Source of the DNA: Plantago elongata | Lineage: Eukaryota; Streptophyta; Magnoliopsida; Lamiales; Plantaginaceae | Direction of reading: 5' to 3' | Assembly: GCA_036897095.1 (NCBI GenBank) | Contig: JAYMSP010000019.1 | Span: 1-64,000, forward strand | Length of the DNA stretch: 64,000 nt | In this document: positions 46,199-59,300 of the stretch, one piece after another | How positions within the stretch are numbered: position 1 is the first letter of the stretch | Layout of the letters: every line of letters begins with the position of its first letter | Notes under the pieces: generated by a model | The model's input: the letters and a program-made list of their open reading frames with translations, nothing else | The model's database searches: none | What the model was told of the DNA's origin: nothing | Position numbers and translations under genes: made by a program

Positions 46199-47759
46199 AG
46201 GACCATCCCCTAAACTGCAATAACAAAACGATACTGCATATGTGTACACGCCTTCAACAGAAACCCAATTTACAAGCTGAAGTAGTCACCCAAGTTGAGT
46301 GTGTTGTATGGTTTGGTTCAAGAATTGCAACTCCAAGTTCATACCATTTCCTTTAGTTGTTTCTTGAAGGTAAAACCATAGTCACAATACACATGATTTA
46401 CTATTTTTCATTATTTTGTAAGCATTAACTTACTTGTATGTCTAGTCTAGCCTAGAGCACACATGTATATAGAAGAGCAACAACATTATACGAACATCTT
46501 TTGCTCATGATATGTAATGTTCATTGTCATATGATTATCTATTTTTCTTGACGATACACATATTACACTTGTTATAGTGCAAAATCAGTGTTTTCCAGAC
46601 TTTATAATTATGTATATATAAATATATTAACACGTTTTTATAAATATATATTTTAAAGAAGACTATTATTTGAATATATACTAAAAACATTCATTTTATT
46701 TCCATGAATAAAAGACAACATTTTTCTTACATTTAAATCAGGTAACTTATGTCTTGTAACTTTAATTATGTCATTAATAGATTGTTGAATTTATTTCAAC
46801 AGTGACTAACTTTAATAAATGTCAAAAAACTCTTAAGCATTACTGATGTAAAACAAAGAACTCATATAGTGTCTCCACTCAAGAATATCAGGTTTTAGCT
46901 AGGGTAAAAAATAACTTATATAGTGACTAAGCATAGATCAGTTACGTACTAAATTGAAATAACATAATTAATTTCTCATAGAGAAAGTCGAAAGAACTTT
47001 TGTATTTTCATCAAAAAATAATTAAACAAAGTTACATATGATAAATATTCCATTAAATTAGATGACGCTGAATGAAATAATGTACGTATCTTTATAAATT
47101 CTCTATGTATCTTTTGAAAATGTAAATTTTAAACATAGACTTCTAAAGTGAATTGAGTTCTCAAAGCGTCATGGTGATTGATGATTTAATTTACCTCTCA
47201 AATTCTCTTGCATATAGTTTTTACTATATTCAAAATCGCAAATATTTCTAAGCGTAACTCCACATACCTAGACAAAGGGTGTTTTTACTATTTAGACGAA
47301 TTGCTTGATATTTCATACTTGATAAATGCGTGTTAACCCTAAGTAAAGCTTATCTTAAATTTGTAGTATCATGCATATACAACTCTGTTTCACTTGGTCT
47401 CATTTCAAATTTTGTATTTCTCAATTTCGGACGTCCCCAGAAAAACTTCAAATTTCATTTCCATTTCCATACAGTTTCTTCTATTCTTTATAAATCTACC
47501 GGATCCATTTCAATTAACTAGATTTAGGCTCGGTTCTCCTCTACTGAAATTTACTAAACTTAATTTAACGATTTGTTTAGTAAAACTAGCTGAAAAGGTA
47601 GAGTTAGAAAATTAGTTGATAGCTGAAAAGTTAACTAGTCAGATAGCTTCTTCTTTTCAACAAGCTAACTTGGTAAAATTAGCTTTACCAACCAACTAAT
47701 TTTTCAACTAGCTTGTTTAAAAAGTTGGTTGTTCGTGTAAAAAGTTTTTTATCAGAAAG

Positions 47760-47880
47760 AACTCATTAAACTGAAAAATTAGTGATAAATATGATCTAAC
47801 TAAACTGAACTGAACTGAGCTAAGCTAAAGTATAAATTATAACTATGTCGAATTGAATTAAATTAAACTTAATTTAACGG
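47760..47880. repeat. GAACTGAA-type dispersed repeat
   Basis: Contains AACTGAACTGAACTGAGC, AATTGAATTAAATTAAAC and TTAATTTAACGG, like the copies at 4325 and 52726. Confidence 0.35.
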
Positions 47881-49962
47881 TAGTGATTTCATAGTTACAT
47901 TAAACTCCCTATTTTTTCAGCCCATTACATTAATCTATAAATTCTGAAGTCAACTGTGCAACGTACTAGCTACAAATGCTAAGCATTATCCGTAAAATAA
48001 AAAGAAGAGCCACTCAAAGTCTCGAACCAAATTTTTATCCTGAACTACACGGCATTTTGTGAAACTTAATTTCAATTTTCTTTCATCCTATACGTATATT
48101 TCAAAGATAGTTAAAATTAATCTTTTTTCTGACTTCAAATGCCATGCATGTATAGAGAATGGATTAAACTCTCCATTTAATTTGGTTGGAAACCCGCCAA
48201 CTTAATATTTAACGTTTCATGCTCAAACTCAACTAAATCAAACCCGAATATATACTTAATCAAAATATTATGATTTGAAAAGATTAATATGAGTCAATGG
48301 AATATTTACCTATTCAGCTCGACAAGCCACTTGAATATTATATAGTTTTTAATACTTATTTATTATAAAGATAAACATATGAACTAACTTTTTGAAGTTT
48401 ACAGGAGTTTTAATTTTACGTTTACGAAATTATAAATTTGCTAACCGAGGACGACTAGGAACAAATATATGTCGATATGAATTAGATCCTACTGGGTAGT
48501 TTGCATGCAATTTAAGTCAAGTTTGATAACGAGCAAAGGACTTCTTAATGAGTCGAATTATAAGAAGAACAACTTGGCTAGCTCGAACCAATTAGCATGT
48601 AATTATCACTTTCAAGAGGTTAAACCACAGTACTTGCATACCTATTAATTTGATTAAACAGTACTAACATTTGAGAAGTACTACGTACATTGCATGATGT
48701 ACAAACTTGTAAAAGCTAATGCAATGTGCTTCTTTGAGCATCTTCACATTGAGATCCAATTCTTAATTTCTTTCAATTTGGTCCTTGTGCTCCAATATTT
48801 GTAACACTTGCATCCAAGTCCTCCAATATTCAGATTTTCATGAATGTAGTCCCAAAATATATGGTTACTATAATATCGTGAAAACGGAAAGTATAGTATC
48901 TATATAAATTATATTCAACGGCATTTATTTATTTTGAAAAGAATACGTGAAATCTTGACTTAAGTTATGACTTACTTTCCGAAAATAAAAGTTCATAAAA
49001 ATAAGAATTAATAGATTTATATTATTTGATAATTTTAATATTAAAGATTAGTAAGTATATCTGACCGTATTTATGTTCAACAAGGCTGGTGATACTGTCA
49101 TAGCAATATCGGATAATGCATAAATTTGACTAACTTTTCCGATAATACCCTTTAGGTATTATTTAGTAGATTATTTATGACTGTATTTCAATATGTATTG
49201 ACTAGTAACCCGATAAAATTCCAATTAATGTGATATTACTAGGTTGAGATTTTCTACCACGGCCGAATCAGATTAAATTATCCCGACTTTCATTATGCGA
49301 ATCCGTTACTACTTACTATCGAATCACAATAACTAAATATATAATTTCTCCCAAAAATAAAAGGTTCCATTTATTCTTTTATCCTATACACAAGATCTTG
49401 AACACATTTTAGTGGAAAATAAAATTAATTTCTTTAGGATTCCCAAAACTTACAGACTTTGATGAATTGACCTTTAATGAAGTTTACTTTCATACAAAAC
49501 CTTAAAACTACATGCAATATGAGTTCTAGCCCATCTTCTAAAGGGTACTTTTGTTTGCCTTGTATTATGACAACAAACCCATAAAATGTCTCGACTCGAG
49601 TAAAAGCAAAACACGTTTATTACTTTGTGTAACCTCATTTCCAATACATTACCCAAAGTACCCCCATAAATTGCCAACATACAATAAATAAAAATGTAAC
49701 ATTCAAAAAGATTAGGAAACTCTAATTTGATCCCACTTTCCTTGAGAAAATATTTGACCAACCAAAAGAGGTTCTTTAGGAATTACAAAGATAAGATGTG
49801 AGAATTTAAATGCAAATTTTTGCATGTTACTTATTTGTCTCTTTTATTAGTCTTCTTTCCATTAATTACACTTTGCCGTTTTTGATAAAATTGTAACTTT
49901 ATAGCAATACCCAGATCCTCAATTTTACAATCTTTAAAGCAATTTTGATTTATTTTTTTGTG

Positions 49963-49970
49963 TATATATA
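49963..49970 (+). promoter_or_regulatory. TATA box of the ZAT-like gene
   Basis: TATATATA lies 175 bp upstream of the ATG at 50145 and is followed by a CA-rich leader (ACACACACAAACACACAC). Confidence 0.5.
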
Positions 49971-50144
49971 TTGCCTAGGTGAAGAGCAATGCTTGTCACC
50001 TACTTCATATAACACACTCTCTGTACATGCTGAGCTTCAACAGAGAGTAAAACACACACAAACACACACTCTACTGTGAGAAGTTTAAGAAAAGAAATTG
50101 TTTTTCCAGTTTTCTTTTTCTTGTTCTTCTTTCACATATATGTT

Positions 50145-51089
50145 ATGGAGAAACACAGTTGCAAGCTCTGTTACAGAAGCTTTGCTAACGGGAAAGCACT
50201 TGGTGGTCACATGAGATCTCACATGATGTTTCTGAACACTAGTTCGAAATCATCACCACCAAATGAAGTTGAGAAAGATCAAGATTCTGATGATTCTGAT
50301 TCTGTGTACTTCTCAACTTCATCTGATGAGGAGATTGACGATCAGAAAGGTGGAACGAAGCGTCCTGCTTCGGTTGAGAGCGAAACGAGGAACTACCCGG
50401 TCTTCAAGCGATCGAAAAGAGTTCCGAGATCGAATATCGACGGGTTTTTCCAGATGAGCAACTCTGGAAAAACCGAGGGCAAGAGCAAGAGCAATGAGCA
50501 TTCATCGCTTACTTCGATTTCTGAAGATAGCCCGGAAGAAGACGTGGCTCATTGCTTGATGATGATGTCTCGGGATACTTGGACCGGGGCACCAATGGAA
50601 TTCTTTCATGAAAAGGAAGTGGAAGAAGAAGAGGAGGAGGAGGATGCTGAGGACTATTTTTCAGAAGATTCTGATTTTGGGAAAGTGGTAAAGGCTAGTA
50701 GTAGTAAAGTCAGGGGAAAGTATAAATGTGAGACGTGTAACAAGTTGTTCAAGTCCTATCAGGCACTTGGTGGCCACAGGACTAGTCACAAGAAGCCGAA
50801 AGTCAATACCTTGGCGGTCGGGAGCAGCTCTCAGGTGGCAGGGCCGCCGGTGGAGAAGGTGTACGAGTGTCCGTTTTGTGATAGGGTGTTTTCATCAGGG
50901 CAGGCTTTTGGTGGGCATAAGAGGTCACATTTTGTTGGAGGAGGGGTAGTTTCGACTTTACGGAGTAATGTGAGGCCGGTCGGACCGGTCCCGAGGAATG
51001 TTCGTGGGGCTTTGGAACTTGATCTTAATCTTCCTGCACCAGTTGAGGATGAGGATGAGGTTAGCAACTCGGCAGTTTCTGATGCTTAG
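50145..51089 (+). CDS. C2H2 zinc-finger protein, ZAT1/4/9 type
   Basis: Single exon, 314 residues from ATG 50145. A GTG-led extension upstream in the same frame lacks an ATG and lies in the leader. Finger 1 is at the very N terminus (MEKHSCKLCYRSFANGKALG; Cys6, Cys9, His22, His26). Fingers 2 (Cys195, Cys198, His211, His215) and 3 (Cys242, Cys245, His258, His262) carry QALGGH and QAFGGH; the Leu-to-Phe change in the last is uncommon. A Leu/Met block DVAHCLMMMSRD (about 133-144) and an acidic run with eight Glu precede the paired fingers. The EAR motif ELDLNLPAP is at 291-299. This layout, one finger apart and two close together, is that of ZAT1, ZAT4 and ZAT9. It is likely a repressor; its targets are unknown. 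It lies 3.9 kb downstream of the other zinc-finger gene, same strand. Confidence 0.92.
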   Translation: MEKHSCKLCYRSFANGKALGGHMRSHMMFLNTSSKSSPPNEVEKDQDSDDSDSVYFSTSSDEEIDDQKGGTKRPASVESETRNYPVFKRSKRVPRSNIDGFFQMSNSGKTEGKSKSNEHSSLTSISEDSPEEDVAHCLMMMSRDTWTGAPMEFFHEKEVEEEEEEEDAEDYFSEDSDFGKVVKASSSKVRGKYKCETCNKLFKSYQALGGHRTSHKKPKVNTLAVGSSSQVAGPPVEKVYECPFCDRVFSSGQAFGGHKRSHFVGGGVVSTLRSNVRPVGPVPRNVRGALELDLNLPAPVEDEDEVSNSAVSDA

Positions 51090-53305
51090 TTTGTTGGTCA
51101 CAAACAAACCAATAGGGAAAATGGGGTTATTTGTTTAGCTTGGAAAGGTAAAATGGTTAGTGTTTTGCTAATTATATGGATCTGAGGGATTTTATTTTGG
51201 TTGCTGAAACTATGCAAGTATAGTTGGTCAAACGGATTGATTCTGTTTCATTTATAAGATTTGAATGTAATCATTTTGCTGTGCTGGGAATTTTGGGTGT
51301 TTTTAAGTTTTTGAAAGTTTTACATTGATGGGAAATTAATTTAGCATACTTTCTTTATTTATATACTTTGTACTTGAAGGTCCATTTTGGACATCTACAT
51401 TGTATGTACTCACAGTGGAAGCATGCTTGTATCATGTATCATCATCTTTGTGGAGTTATGGAATGGAAAACAAATTCAGTCTCTTTTTTTCTTTCTTTCT
51501 TTCTTTATGGTATTTTGCTTTGGTATTTCTTATTAATAATGACTTGATTAAAAATACCGATGTTCCTCGTCAAACATACTAAGTTTTAAGAATAAGTCCG
51601 ATGTTTATCCATTTTTTATCATTAAATATGCAGTCTACTAAGATACTTAAAATATCAAGAATGGAATAATAATCACAAGAGAATCAAAAGTGTGCTTTTT
51701 CTGAGTTACCTTTTGGCAAGTCAGTGCTTGTTTGAGAATTTGAGAAGTGGTTACTAGTTCTAGTTGTGAACAATGAATGCTAATTACTATTTTCTGACTT
51801 TAAATTGCCGTATCAAGAGCGAAAATTGAGTTCATCCGTTGATAATGTGCAATTAATTGAGGTTTGCCAAACTTGGGAAAATAGCAAGTACAAAAGTGCA
51901 AAAAATCTGTGGCTATTAGTGGAAGAATATCAACTCAGTGGACAGACTACTTGGCATGAGTATGACCAAAGTATTTGCTCCTCCAACTACAAGCTGTTTA
52001 AATGGCCTCAATTTCTCAATCAAAAGTAATTCCACGGTGTTTTTAGTTACTCTTTTGTATTATCATAACATCGAAAAAGTCCACCTTAAATAACAATCGA
52101 AAGTTCTTCGTAAAGTATGATAGATTAAATTCGTCATGACACCAAACTCTCAAACACCCTTATAACTAATCTTTTATAAATTGATAATAAAATATGGAAC
52201 TAAGTAACTTGTCAACAACATCATATGAATTGTTTTTGTTAATCTCAAATAAGGTACCAACATCTCGATAAACAAGTTGATAGAATGAAGTCATGAACAT
52301 CAGCTTCATCCTTCATACTTTACTTTAGCTATACCTTTGACTTCATTATGGTCTTAAAGTTATGCATTTATAAGTTTAATAAAAATACATAATCATAGAT
52401 TGAATTTATTCAACTAGACTAGTATTATTATACATGGATTCAACTTTCAAAGACGGCAACTTTCATCACCTAAATTCAACGGTTAAACTAACAAACAATC
52501 GAAACTAATAATACAATTTTTAAAAAATTAAGGTTTTTATACACTTGAAAAAGCTAAAATATATACGATCCTAATAATTTTATCTTATACTCGTATTCAC
52601 GTATTTTTGTTTATGTTCTCTCCCATTTCTCATGCATTTTCAATTTGTAATTCTTTTTATTTGACTAGACTCAACTATTATTAGTAAGTTGACGCATTGT
52701 CATTTATCCCGCATGCATAACTATTGTATGTTCTCTTCAACTAAAATTTACAAAATCGAGTTTAACTGAATTGAATGGAACTGAACCAGACTGAAATATA
52801 GTATTATACAGGTGGAATTGAACTACACTGAAATGATTTAAGCTGAAGAGAACATGACCTTACCACTTAACTTTCCGTACATACATCAAAAGTAATTTTC
52901 ACCTATAGTTTTGTCTAGTACCTAAAACAAAGGATTACAAGTAGAAGTTGTAGAATTCAATTCGATTTTATATGAATAAAATCCTCTTTTACTGAATGAC
53001 GTATTAGTTATTTAATATACTATTATTCATCATATTCTATTATACAGTAACAAAATAAAGAACTGTTGATAAGAAAGCCCTATTTTAGATTTGATAACAT
53101 ATAAATTGATAGTGCAACCTTAAACAATTCTTGTGAAAAGAAAATAGAAAGAAAAGACTAGTGAAATTGAAAAGAAAAGAAAAACAGTAATCTTAAAATT
53201 CTTAAAATTGTCAAACAAAATGAAAATGACAGCGACTTATCTTATTACAGACTAATTTCAATTCCCCTGTTTTTCATCCTTCATTCTCCTTCTTCATGAT
53301 CATCC
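51090..53305. other. Intergenic spacer
   Basis: The 3' region of the ZAT-like gene (to about 51400) is followed by AT-rich DNA with a CTTT run (51487-51507) and a MITE (52726-52858). No gene was recognised. Confidence 0.6.
52726..52858. mobile_element. MITE, 133 bp, with about 17-bp inverted ends
   Basis: The left end GTATGTTCTCTTCAACTAAA matches the right end read on the minus strand, GTCATGTTCTCTTCAGCTT, with one inserted base and one or two changes. The interior contains ACTGAATTGAATGGAACTGA and GAATTGAACTACACTGAA. It is the best-preserved member of the GAACTGAA-type family seen at 4325, 11616 and 47760. The superfamily is undetermined. Confidence 0.6.
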
Positions 53306-56300
53306 ATGGCGGAATTCCCAATCGGAAAATTCAATTCCCGTAAGCTTCCAATGGCTTCGAAGCAAAGCCTCATCGACTCTCTCACCTCTCACATCTCTCT
53401 CTACCATGCCCAAACCCCCTCCCGTAACCCTAACCCGAATCCTCGGCCCACCGTTCTCCGGTGGTTCTCCTCCCTCTCTGTCCACCAACGCCGTGCACAC
53501 CTCACAGTTGTCAATCGCAGCTTCATTTCTCTCCTAATTCAGATGAAGGAGAAGCTTCAATCGCAAGGTTTAGGCAAATTCATCATTCTACCCGACCTGC
53601 CGCAGAATGACGATTCTGCCCTCCCCACGCTGTGTTACCGGAGGTCGAACGGGTTGTTGCTGAGAGTTAGTGAGTTTAATCGAGAGGAAATCGAAGTTTA
53701 TGAGAGTGTTGAGCTGTTTACCTCGAATGGCAGCGGTGAGCTTGATGCGATGAGTGTGAGTGAGTGTCTGGTGCAGGATGTGGATAGGTTTGTGGAGGTT
53801 ATGGATGGGATTACGAGTGGGGAGTTTTTGAGGGGAGGGGAGGAAGGGGAGATGTCGGGGGAGTGGCCGGAGATGGGGTGGTTGAAATCGAAAGGTTATT
53901 ATAGCTTGGAGGAGTTTGTTGTGAATAGATTGGAAGTCGCGTTGAGGTTGGCTTGGTTGAATTGTAGTAGTGGGAAGAAGAGAGGGGTGAAGTTGAAAGA
54001 ACGGTTGAATGCCGCGGGGATGGCGGCGAATTTGTTTTGGAGGAAGAAAGGGTGTGTGGATTGGTGGGAGGAGTTGGATGCTGCAACTAGGAAGAAGCTG
54101 TTTGTGACTTACTTGGGAAAAGCTGCGAAATTGCTGGTAATTGATTTATGCTACCTTTGTTAAGATATTGTGGCATAATGAGGAAGTTTATTAAATATTT
54201 TACCGTTGCGGTTGCCTTATGTGTTATATGCTTTTTAAATACTAGACTGTTAGGGATCTTGCAAGAATACTGTCATACAGATGTTGTTCTCTTAAGAGCT
54301 ATATTCCTCTTTATGTGTTGATGATATTCTTGAATGCTTTAATTTGGGTGAATTTGGAAATTGGATTTTACTAAGCCTTTGGCAGCCAATTTGTTTTCAA
54401 CTCAAATTGTTCAATGTGGGTTCGAGCAGCAAAACATTCTTGCAGTTTGATTGTTCAACTTCAGTGTGGTTTCTGATTTTGATCATTGCATATCTCAGAC
54501 GGTTGATATCATAAATGGTAAAGATTACATGTCAGACAATAAATTGCGACGTTCTGATTATCACAGAGAACGCCCATTGAGAAGCAGGTCGACGTCATTG
54601 GGTAGAAGGGATGTTGCAATATATGGAGGAACATATTCGAAAGTCAAACGGGTGGCCGCTCATGCACAAGTTTCTAAGGACCAATCTCCTTTAGATTTTA
54701 TGCTCAATGGTTTGTATATTCTTCAGGTTATTACCCATATGTTATCAGCTGCTCAGTGTGGAGGTTTTGACAAACAGAAACTCTTTTTCAGCTCATTGGA
54801 TACTGTAAATAGTTTATCTGACATTATATTAAGAAAATTGCGGGAATTACTCATGGTAATTTCACTTGATTGTACAAATTATGAGCTACTAGGAGATGGG
54901 AACACAAACTCTCTTACAGAGAAGCTTGATGAGAAACCTGTTGCTGATAGACGTAAGAAAAAGGGGAAAAAACGAAACAAAAAGGCAAATATGGTCTCAA
55001 GACCGAGTGAATGTAGTGAGGTACTGTCTGTTTTCCCAGAACATTTAGATATCATTTAGCAGGTGAAACTTACTTCATCTTGTTGATGTTATAGGGTGGA
55101 GGAAAGAAAGATGTTAATTCACCCTGCAAGTTTGATAGTGTAGGCCCTAAAAATGAGGTTGTGCGAGAGAGTCCGTCATCAGCTGCTGTAATGGTTATTA
55201 TCATTTTCTCTGTTCCTTTTTTCTCCCCCTCCTCATCATGCTAAGCAGTAACATAGTGGTGTTGATATTAGATCTACTTTCTAACTACTTGACTATCAAC
55301 AGGAACCTGTTATAGTAGCACACGACGTAAAGCTACGATCTGCTCCCCGGAAGAGTAGGAAAGTGAGAAAGAAGCTTAAAAGCTGTAGCTCTAATAGTGC
55401 TGAAGTTAGCAGCTGTCAATCAAGAAGCACCGAGATGTCCTCTATCCCTATCACTTCTCAAAATGGACCTGTCATATCTGACAGGACTTCTAGAAGTTCA
55501 ACTCTTGAGAACTTGTCTAAGAATGTTGAGGTTGGGGGCGACATGCCTCAGAGAAATATAGCTGATTGTAACACTGTAGCTTCAGGTGCCGTGTCACATG
55601 TAGACTGTGATCTTTCCAGTAAAACTAATACTCATCAGAGCTTGAAGCACCCTGAGAATATTAATAAATCTATCAGAAATGCAGGTGAACATACTAGAGG
55701 CCGTTTAAAAAAGTGTGATCTCAATACTTCTGGGACGACTATGAAGTCTGTTGTTGGATGTAATGATGATACGCACAGTGGAAGTCATACAGATACGGGT
55801 AGGATTTACTCTAAGCGAGGTTATTTAGGGAAACAAAAGACAGTTGATGAACCGGAACGAGTTCACAGTCTTATTCAGGATCAAGGGACTCTGGGTGTTG
55901 TTAGAGTTGGGGCCTTACATTTGCCTCCAAACGTTTCTTATGAATGGCCTAATATAGCTGCTCTTCAAACTTCTGCTAGCACACATCTTCCTGCTGCTAC
56001 TGATAGATTGCATCTTGATGTCGGTCACAATTGGCAAAATCATTTTCACCATTCTTTTGTACAGACTCTACAGGTCAGAAATTCCTCTATCGAGAGTGCA
56101 TACAATGGAGTTTTATCAAGACCTTTGCCAATGAGTTTAGATTGGCCGCCCCCGGCTGTACGTGGTGTCAATAGACTGATTCCGTCAGTTACTTGCAATT
56201 ATGACTCTGAGTTTATTTCACGGCGACAATCTTCTCTACAACGAGGATTTGCAGCTCAAGCTGCGCAACGTGGTGCAGCTTCTTCGGAGGATGAAAGGAC

Positions 56301-59300
56301 CATTTCCAGTGACCTCGTGGACTTTCCTGATGTTACCAGCTCACAGGAGTTGATGGATGACCATGAAAAACACTGGATGTCCGAAGACGAGTCTGAGGCA
56401 CATGCACTTTCTGGACTGGATTATAATCAATATTTTGGTGGCGGGGTGATGTATTGGGACCCTTCCGATCATCCTGGGCCGAGTTTCTCACGCCCGCCCT
56501 CTCTTTGTTCGGATGATAGCTCCTGGGCTTGGAGAGAAGCAGATATGAACAGGGCTGTTGATGATATGGTTGCATTTTCGTCCTCTTACAGTACAAATGG
56601 CTTAACCTCTCCATCTGCTGCTTCCTACTGCTCCCCTTTTGACCCTTTGGGTTCGGGAGCTCTTAGTTATGTTGTGCCGGGAAGCGAAATTGGTGGCAAG
56701 GTTTTGCACCCATCCACGGCTATGAGTGAGGTTGTTGCAGATGAAGTAGTCTCAGGTTCCGCATCAAATATAACGGGCGATGTAGATATTAAGACTGTGG
56801 ATTCACTTCCATATCCCATTTTAAGACCAATAATTATCCCAAATATGTCGAGGGAAAGATCAAGGTCGGATTTTAAGCGTGGTTATGATCATAAAAGCCC
56901 TTGTGTCCCGCCAAATAGACGGGAACATCCTCGTATCAAAAGGCCGCCTTCCCCTGTTGTTCTATGTGTTCCACGTGCTCCTCGTCCACCTCCACCTTCT
57001 CCAGCTGGTGATTGTAGACGACACCGCGGTTTCCCTACTGTTCGGTCAGGTAGCTCAAGTCCAAGACACTGGGGGGTCAAAGGTTGGCTTCATGACGGAG
57101 TTAGTTTTGAAGAAGCTTGCATGCCTGCTGATGGGAGTGAAGTAATCTGGCCATCTTGGAGAAATAAAGGGCTCTCAGCTCGTCAACTGACACAACCGTT
57201 AATTGGGACCTTATTACAGGATAGGCTTATTGCAATTTCACAGCTAGCTCGGGACCAGGAACATGTAAAATTACTTGTACTTATACCTGCTCTTTTTTTT
57301 GTCATGTCACGATGTCTTGTCTATTTCTTTTACTTTTGTAACTTGTCATCTCAGCCAGATGTTACGTTTCCTCTTCAACCACCTGAATCCCAGAACTCTT
57401 CTTCACACAAGGCATCTCTTTCACATGTTCATGATGCTCTTCATGATGAAATTGACTCTTTCTGTAAACAGGTAAAATACTGGAAGTGTGTATTTGCTCT
57501 TCATGCACCCAGAATTATGTTTCAGTTATCCTAGTAGAGATGTAAAATTAGTATTGGAATTGGTTAAGCTGCTGATGATCATAAATCTCTGCACTTCCTA
57601 AGGTTGCTGCTGAGAATATGTTCAAGAAACCTTACATTAATTGGGCTGTGAAGCGTGTTGCACGCTCCCTTCAAGTCTTGTGGCCCCGTTCTAGGACAAA
57701 TGTTTTTGGTTCAAACGCCACTGGTTTGTCCCTGCCATCTAGTGACGTCGACCTTGTGGTTAGTCTTCCTCCAGTGAGGAATTTGGTAAGAATTTGTTAA
57801 TTTAGCGGTTTATTCAATTGATTCCATGAAAACTATGGAGACGTCACCTTGTGGTCCATTTACAGGAGCCCATAAAGGAAGCTGGAATTTTAGAAGGACG
57901 CAATGGCATCAAAGAGACATGCCTTCAGGTAAGCAAGATAACTAGAAATGGATCACATGATTTGTGCAAGGAAAAGTGATGCATGGTTTATATACTTTGG
58001 GGGTGAAGCTTTGTTACAGCAAATAATTTAGAAAGAACATATAAGAATAATACTTTTCTTGGCTAATTTCTTTGTGCCGTCGTAATACATACATTATTGC
58101 CAACAAAGTCTAAGAGAATCTAATTGAGTCAGATGATTTATGGTTTATACACATAAGTTGAATGGATCTATCCTGAATTCACTTTAGGTCTCGTTCGTAC
58201 TCAAGAAAACTAGAACATGATACCAAACTGGGAGGATTAGACCAGGTTTTTGCATTTCTAGGGTGATACTCTTCATGCCTATACATCATGCAGTTACTTT
58301 ACGGGCTGTTGGATGAGGTTCTTTGGTCCTAGAAAGAGTTGCAAAGAAAATTAAATAGCATCCTGTAACCGTGAGGAGGCACCTAATCCTACAAACCATC
58401 AATTTAGTTTGAACATATTAACTTTTCTTCTTTTAATTTGTTGTCTAATTGTCAAGTTAAACCAAAGGCAGTTTCACATGTTAGTTGTGACTAGTATGCT
58501 ATTCTTGGGGCATGAGCATTAAGGTGGAACTTTATTTGAGATTTATCCAGTGCAACCATAATTTTTAATTGGAACACTGCATTTCAGATTTTCTGGAGTC
58601 TACTAGACACTCTAGTTATCAAGCTAATAGTAAAGGGATAGGATGAACAAAGTCAGTATAAAGTTGTGAATATTCCTAGTCAGGGCTCAGACTCCTTGTG
58701 CTGCTTCTGTAGCGAGAGGAACTGCCCCCCCCCCACCCCTCCCCCCAGGGGAAAATAACTGTCTCCCAGTAACCTTGCATATTAAGTTTTTTCTAACTGC
58801 TCTCTTTCTGCAGCATGCTGCTAGATATCTCGCGAACCAGGAGTGGGTCAAAAGTGATTCCCTCAAGATCGTAGAAAATACTGCTGTAATATCTCAGTAT
58901 CTTTTCTGCTATCTTAATCACACATCTTTTCATTTTAGTTCCCACCTCATTGGCTGTTGCTTTCTAGATACCCATCATCATGCTTGTGGTGGAAGTTCCC
59001 GATAATCTCGTCACATCCACTGTGCCAAATATTCAGATGCCCAAGGAGGAAGCCGAGCAACTGGCCTCTGCTTCTGAAGAAGGTGACCCATTTCCAATTG
59101 ATGCAAGTTCAGAGAGCTCTAGTTCGCCAAAGTGGAGCAAGATAACAAATGATGCTGGTGATAGAGTTAAAGTTGTACGTCTTGACATTAGTTTCAAATC
59201 TCCTAATCACACCGGACTGCAGACTACTGGACTGGTAATTATTTTCAGAGAAAGTTCTTATAACATATGCTCCTGCATGTATTTTCACACGTGGAATGCT

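Larger units (their letters stand above)
46199..50144. other. Intergenic spacer between the two zinc-finger genes
   Basis: The first few hundred bases are the 3' region of the upstream gene. The rest is AT-rich. A loosely self-complementary stretch occurs at about 47580-47720 (AGCTGAAAAG, TTTTCAAC and similar blocks), and a GAACTGAA-type repeat at 47760-47880. No gene was recognised. The leader of the second zinc-finger gene occupies the last 170 bp. Confidence 0.55.

Noticed and set aside
50076-50144. N-terminal extension of the ZAT-like protein
   Set aside because: It begins with GTG and has no ATG; related proteins start at MERHKC-like sequence, matching the ATG at 50145.
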